From the NCBI GenBank assembly GCA_016649925.1, contig JAENWO010000090.1, forward strand, positions 1 to 8,741: a stretch of DNA of 8,741 nt. Direction: 5' to 3'. The position numbers and the translations under genes were made by a program. The notes under the pieces were generated by a model, which saw only the letters and a list, made by a program, of their open reading frames with translations, was not told the DNA's origin and made no database searches. Below are positions 5,957-8,741 of the stretch, one piece after another (the stretch's first letter is position 1; every line of letters begins with the position of its first letter). This DNA comes from Actinomycetales bacterium. Its GTDB lineage: Bacteria > Actinomycetota > Actinomycetes > Actinomycetales > Beutenbergiaceae.

Positions 5957-7455
5957 ATGTCGACCACTCGTCTTCTGGTCATCGACGCCGGGACCACCGG
6001 CATCCGAGCCATCGTCTTCGACTCCGAGCTCACCAGCCTCGGAGAGGCCGCCACCGAGTTCGGCCAGTTCCACCCCGGTCAGGACCGGGTGGAGCAGGAC
6101 GCCGAGGAGATCTGGACGGTCGCCTCCACGATGGCCGCCCGGGCGCTGAGGGCGGCCGGCACCACGCCGGACCAGGTCACCGCCATCGGGATCGCCAACC
6201 AGCGCGCCACCACCGTGGTGTGGGACCGCCGCACCGGGAAGCCGATCACCCGCGCCATCGTCTGGCAGGACACCCGCACCGCGGCACGCGTGGATGAGCT
6301 CGCCGAGAGCTGGGGCGAGAAGACCTATTCCCGCACGGGCTGGGCGCTCGCACCCGTGTACTCCAGCCTGAGCATCGAATGGATCCTGCGCAACGTTCCT
6401 GGGGCCGAGGAGCTGGCCGACGCCGGACACCTCGCCTTCGGCACCGTGGACTCCTGGCTGATCTACCGGTTCACCGGCGGCCGGGAGCACGTCATCGCCG
6501 CCTCGAACGCCTCCGTCACCGGCGCCTACGACCTCACCACCGACGACTGGTACACCGACTGGCTCGGCGAGCTCGGCATCCCGGCCTCGATGTTCCCCGA
6601 GGTGCGGTCCGATTCCGGCGACCTGGGCACCACGGCTGCCTCGGTCTTCGGGGCCGAGGTCCCGATCCGGTCGGCGATCGCCGACCAGCAGTCGGCGCTG
6701 TTCGCCCAGCACTGCCTCGAACCGGGCATGGTCAAGTGCACCCATGGCACCGGGACCTTCCTCGACATGAACGTCGGGGCGAAGCCGGTGATCGACACCT
6801 CGAGCGGGCTCAACGCAATGATCGCCTGGCGCATCGACGGCGTGACCACGTACAACCTCGAGGGGTACGCCGCCGTCACCGGTGCCGCGGTCGGGTGGCT
6901 GCGCGACGGAATCGGCATCATCTCCACCGCGAGCGAGGTCGAGGCCGTCGCCGGCTCGGTCCCGGACAGCGGCGGGGTGTACTTCGTGCCGGCCCTGGCC
7001 GGCCTTTCGGCGCCGTACTGGGACTCCTCTACGCCCGGGGCACGATCTTCGGTATCACCCCGGGGACCACGCGCGGGCACCTGGCGCGCGCCACCCTGGA
7101 GGGCATCGTCTACTCGATCCGCGACTTCATCGACGCGATGGGAAGCGTCTCGGGCCGTAGGATCACCACGATCGCGGCCGACGGCGGAGCCTCGCGCAAC
7201 GACATGCTGCTGCAGTTCCAGGCCGACCAGCTCGGGATCGAGGTGGTCAGGCCCGCCAACATCGAGGCGACGGCACTGGGCGCCGCCCTGCTCGCGGGCC
7301 TGGCGGCCGATGTCTGGGCCACCACCGACGAGGCGTTCAGCCACCTCGACACCGACGTGACCTTCACCCCGCAGATCTCGGCGGAGGAGCGCGCCCGCGG
7401 GTACGACCGCTGGACGAAGGCGGTGTCCCGGTCGCGGGACTGGGCACGGGCGTGA
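5957..7455 (+). pseudogene. glpK-like: Glycerol kinase-like FGGY kinase, frameshifted
   Basis: FGGY-family sugar/polyol kinase closest in pattern to glycerol kinase, which makes glycerol-3-phosphate from glycerol and ATP. ATG 5957 follows AAGGGAG (5943-5949) by seven bases. N-terminal motifs are intact: DAGTTG (10-15), NQRATTVVW (81-89), W103 and FGTVDSWLI (161-169), then DQQSALF (243-249), HGTGTF (263-268) and PYWD (353-356). The frame breaks after S357: two extra bases (one CT unit in CTCT, 7027-7030) shift translation into a frame that stops at 7360. Dropping them restores Y-A-R-G at 7030, DGGA (408-411) and a 498-residue protein ending at 7455, matching the usual length of about 500. As read, the ATP-binding C-terminal domain is lost. 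No other lesion is visible, so this is a recent mutation or a sequence error. Compared with E. coli GlpK, Glu84 is Ala and Tyr135 aligns with Val134, so the substrate may not be plain glycerol. Confidence 0.85.
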
Positions 7456-7486
7456 CCGGTTGAACACCATCGGGGACCTGCCCGGG

Positions 7487-8741
7487 ATGCAGCGGGCCAG
7501 CCGGTCCGAGATCGTCGACCGCGTCTTCGACGTCGTCGTCATCGGCGGCGGGATCACCGGAGCGGCCACCGCACGAGATGCGGCGCTCCGCGGTCTGAGC
7601 GTGCTGCTGGTGGAGAAGGACGACTTCGCCTCGGGGACCTCGAGCCGATCCTCCAAGCTGATCCATGGCGGGCTGCGCTACCTGCAGACCTACCAGTTCC
7701 GGATGGTGGCGGAGTCATTGCGGGAGCGCGAGCGGATGCTCCGGATCGCCCCGCACCTGACCCGGGTGCGCCCGTTCCTCTACCTGCTCTACCAGGGGTA
7801 CCCGGAGTCGAAGGCACTGCTCAACCTGGGCCTGACGTACTACGACGTGGCCTCCGGGGCGTGGCGCAGGCGGCGCCACCGGATGCTGGACGCCGCCCAG
7901 GTCCTTGCGCTCGAACCGCACCTGGCTGCCGAGGGGCTGATCGGCGCGGGGCTCTATCACGACGTGCTCACCGACGACGCGCGCGTCACGCTCGACACGG
8001 TGCATGGCGCCGCCGATGCCGGCGCGCGGGTGATGAACCACGCCCGCGTGGTCGACCTGCTGCGCGAGGCGGGCCGGATCGCCGGGGTACGGATCCGTGA
8101 CGAGCTCACCGGGGAGACGTTCGACGCCGTCGGCCGCCAGGTGCTGAACGCGACCGGGCCATGGACCGAAACGGTCCGGGCGATGGAGACCGGCAGCGGG
8201 GCGAGCCGTCTGCGCCCGACGAAGGGCGTGCACATCGTGGTGAGGAAGACGGACTTCCCTCTCGGCACCGCGGTCTTCCTGCGGTCCCCTCGCGACGGTC
8301 GGGTGGTCTGGCCGACGCCGTCGCTCGAGGAGGACCTCGTCTACATCGGCACCACCGACACCGATTACACCGGACCGCTCGACGACGTCGTTCCCACGCA
8401 GGAGGACGTCGAGTACCTGATCGAGGTGGCGAACGTCGCGATCCCCGCAGCCCGGCTCGATCTCTCGCACGTGGTGGGCTCGTGGGCCGGCCTGCGCCCG
8501 CTGGTCGCGCCGGCGCCGGGGGTTAGCGCCGACAAGACCTCCCGCGAGCACGAGATCTCGACGGGACCCGGCGGCATGTTGACGATCTCGGGCGGGAAGC
8601 TGACCACCTCCCGACTGATGGCGAAGCAGCTCGTCGACGCGGCCGCACACGCTCTGCGGCCCCGGCGCGGCGCCGGAGCGTCCGTGCGCTCGACCACCAC
8701 CCAGGTACCCATCGCCGGTGGTGAGCTCGCCACCGCCCGCA
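7487..8741 (+). CDS. glpD: GlpD-type FAD glycerol-3-phosphate dehydrogenase, 3' partial
   Basis: FAD-dependent glycerol-3-phosphate dehydrogenase, oxidising glycerol-3-phosphate to DHAP and passing electrons to the membrane quinone pool. The first 418 residues are present; the frame runs off the window end without a stop. The N-terminal dinucleotide-binding motif is VVVIGGGITGAATARDAA (16-33), followed by SGTSSRSSKLIHGGLRYLQ (49-67; R64 matches substrate-contacting R54 of E. coli GlpD). Also present are DDARVTLDT, NATGPW, KGVHIVV, IGTTDTDY, WAGLRPLV and ISGGKLTTSR, covering the Arg and Lys that bind the phosphate. The N-terminal extension and the VPIAGGE segment resemble the Bacillus-type enzyme more than the E. 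coli one. ATG 7487 has GGGGA (7472-7476) upstream; in-frame TTG 7460 is an alternative start, five bases after the kinase stop. It lies 31 bases behind the kinase, so is probably co-transcribed. A relative acting on another polyol phosphate, such as erythritol-4-phosphate, cannot be excluded. Confidence 0.88.
   Translation, partial: MQRASRSEIVDRVFDVVVIGGGITGAATARDAALRGLSVLLVEKDDFASGTSSRSSKLIHGGLRYLQTYQFRMVAESLRERERMLRIAPHLTRVRPFLYLLYQGYPESKALLNLGLTYYDVASGAWRRRRHRMLDAAQVLALEPHLAAEGLIGAGLYHDVLTDDARVTLDTVHGAADAGARVMNHARVVDLLREAGRIAGVRIRDELTGETFDAVGRQVLNATGPWTETVRAMETGSGASRLRPTKGVHIVVRKTDFPLGTAVFLRSPRDGRVVWPTPSLEEDLVYIGTTDTDYTGPLDDVVPTQEDVEYLIEVANVAIPAARLDLSHVVGSWAGLRPLVAPAPGVSADKTSREHEISTGPGGMLTISGGKLTTSRLMAKQLVDAAAHALRPRRGAGASVRSTTTQVPIAGGELATAR

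Noticed and set aside
7018..7036. Programmed ribosomal frameshifting in the kinase gene
   Set aside because: There is no X XXY YYZ slippery heptamer at the junction, and glycerol kinases are not known to need frameshifting. A two-base slippage or sequence error is simpler.
7715..8650. Long minus-strand open frame opposite glpD
   Set aside because: It is antisense to the clear GlpD reading frame; the translated product is low-complexity and rich in Arg, Gly and Val with no family match.

Overview
The window is very GC-rich (roughly 70% by eye), with dense coding and codons that mostly end in G or C. Gene content and style point to an actinobacterium, perhaps a member of the Micrococcales; the order is inference only. 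No rRNA, tRNA, CRISPR array or insertion sequence was seen.

Layout. (1) 32-1474 (+) encodes a polytopic membrane protein of the lipase maturation factor family. (2) 1475-1560 is a short spacer holding a perfect 18-bp inverted repeat. (3) 1561-3222 (+) encodes a fusion of an N-terminal NERD nuclease-like domain to a UvrD/Rep-type superfamily 1 helicase. (4) 3223-3447 is a non-coding spacer between convergent genes, with a GC-rich hairpin and a tandem 16-nt repeat. (5) 3448-4428 (-) encodes a YhfZ-family (GntR-like) regulator. (6) 4429-4530 is a divergent control region with two overlapping palindromes. (7) 4531-8741 (+) is a tight gene cluster: an FAD-linked oxidase resembling alkyl-DHAP synthase, an FGGY kinase of the glycerol kinase type broken by a frameshift, and a GlpD-type FAD glycerol-3-phosphate dehydrogenase cut by the window edge.

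How the genes work together. The second half looks like one locally regulated unit. The YhfZ-like protein probably senses a small ligand and controls the divergent operon. A kinase/GlpD pair normally turns glycerol into glycerol-3-phosphate and then DHAP. Here it is preceded by an oxidase with the flavin-domain and His-His-His motifs of alkyl-DHAP synthase. The kinase has also lost two glycerol-contacting side chains (positions equivalent to Glu84 and Tyr135 of E. coli GlpK). The true substrate may therefore be a modified glycerol or another polyol rather than plain glycerol. This is the best candidate here for an undescribed pathway, but the function is inferred.

The kinase frame break lies in a CTCT run at 7027-7030. 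Removing two bases restores a full-length, family-sized protein, so it is either a recent mutation or an assembly error. The first half (LMF protein, NERD-helicase) has no obvious link to the cluster.
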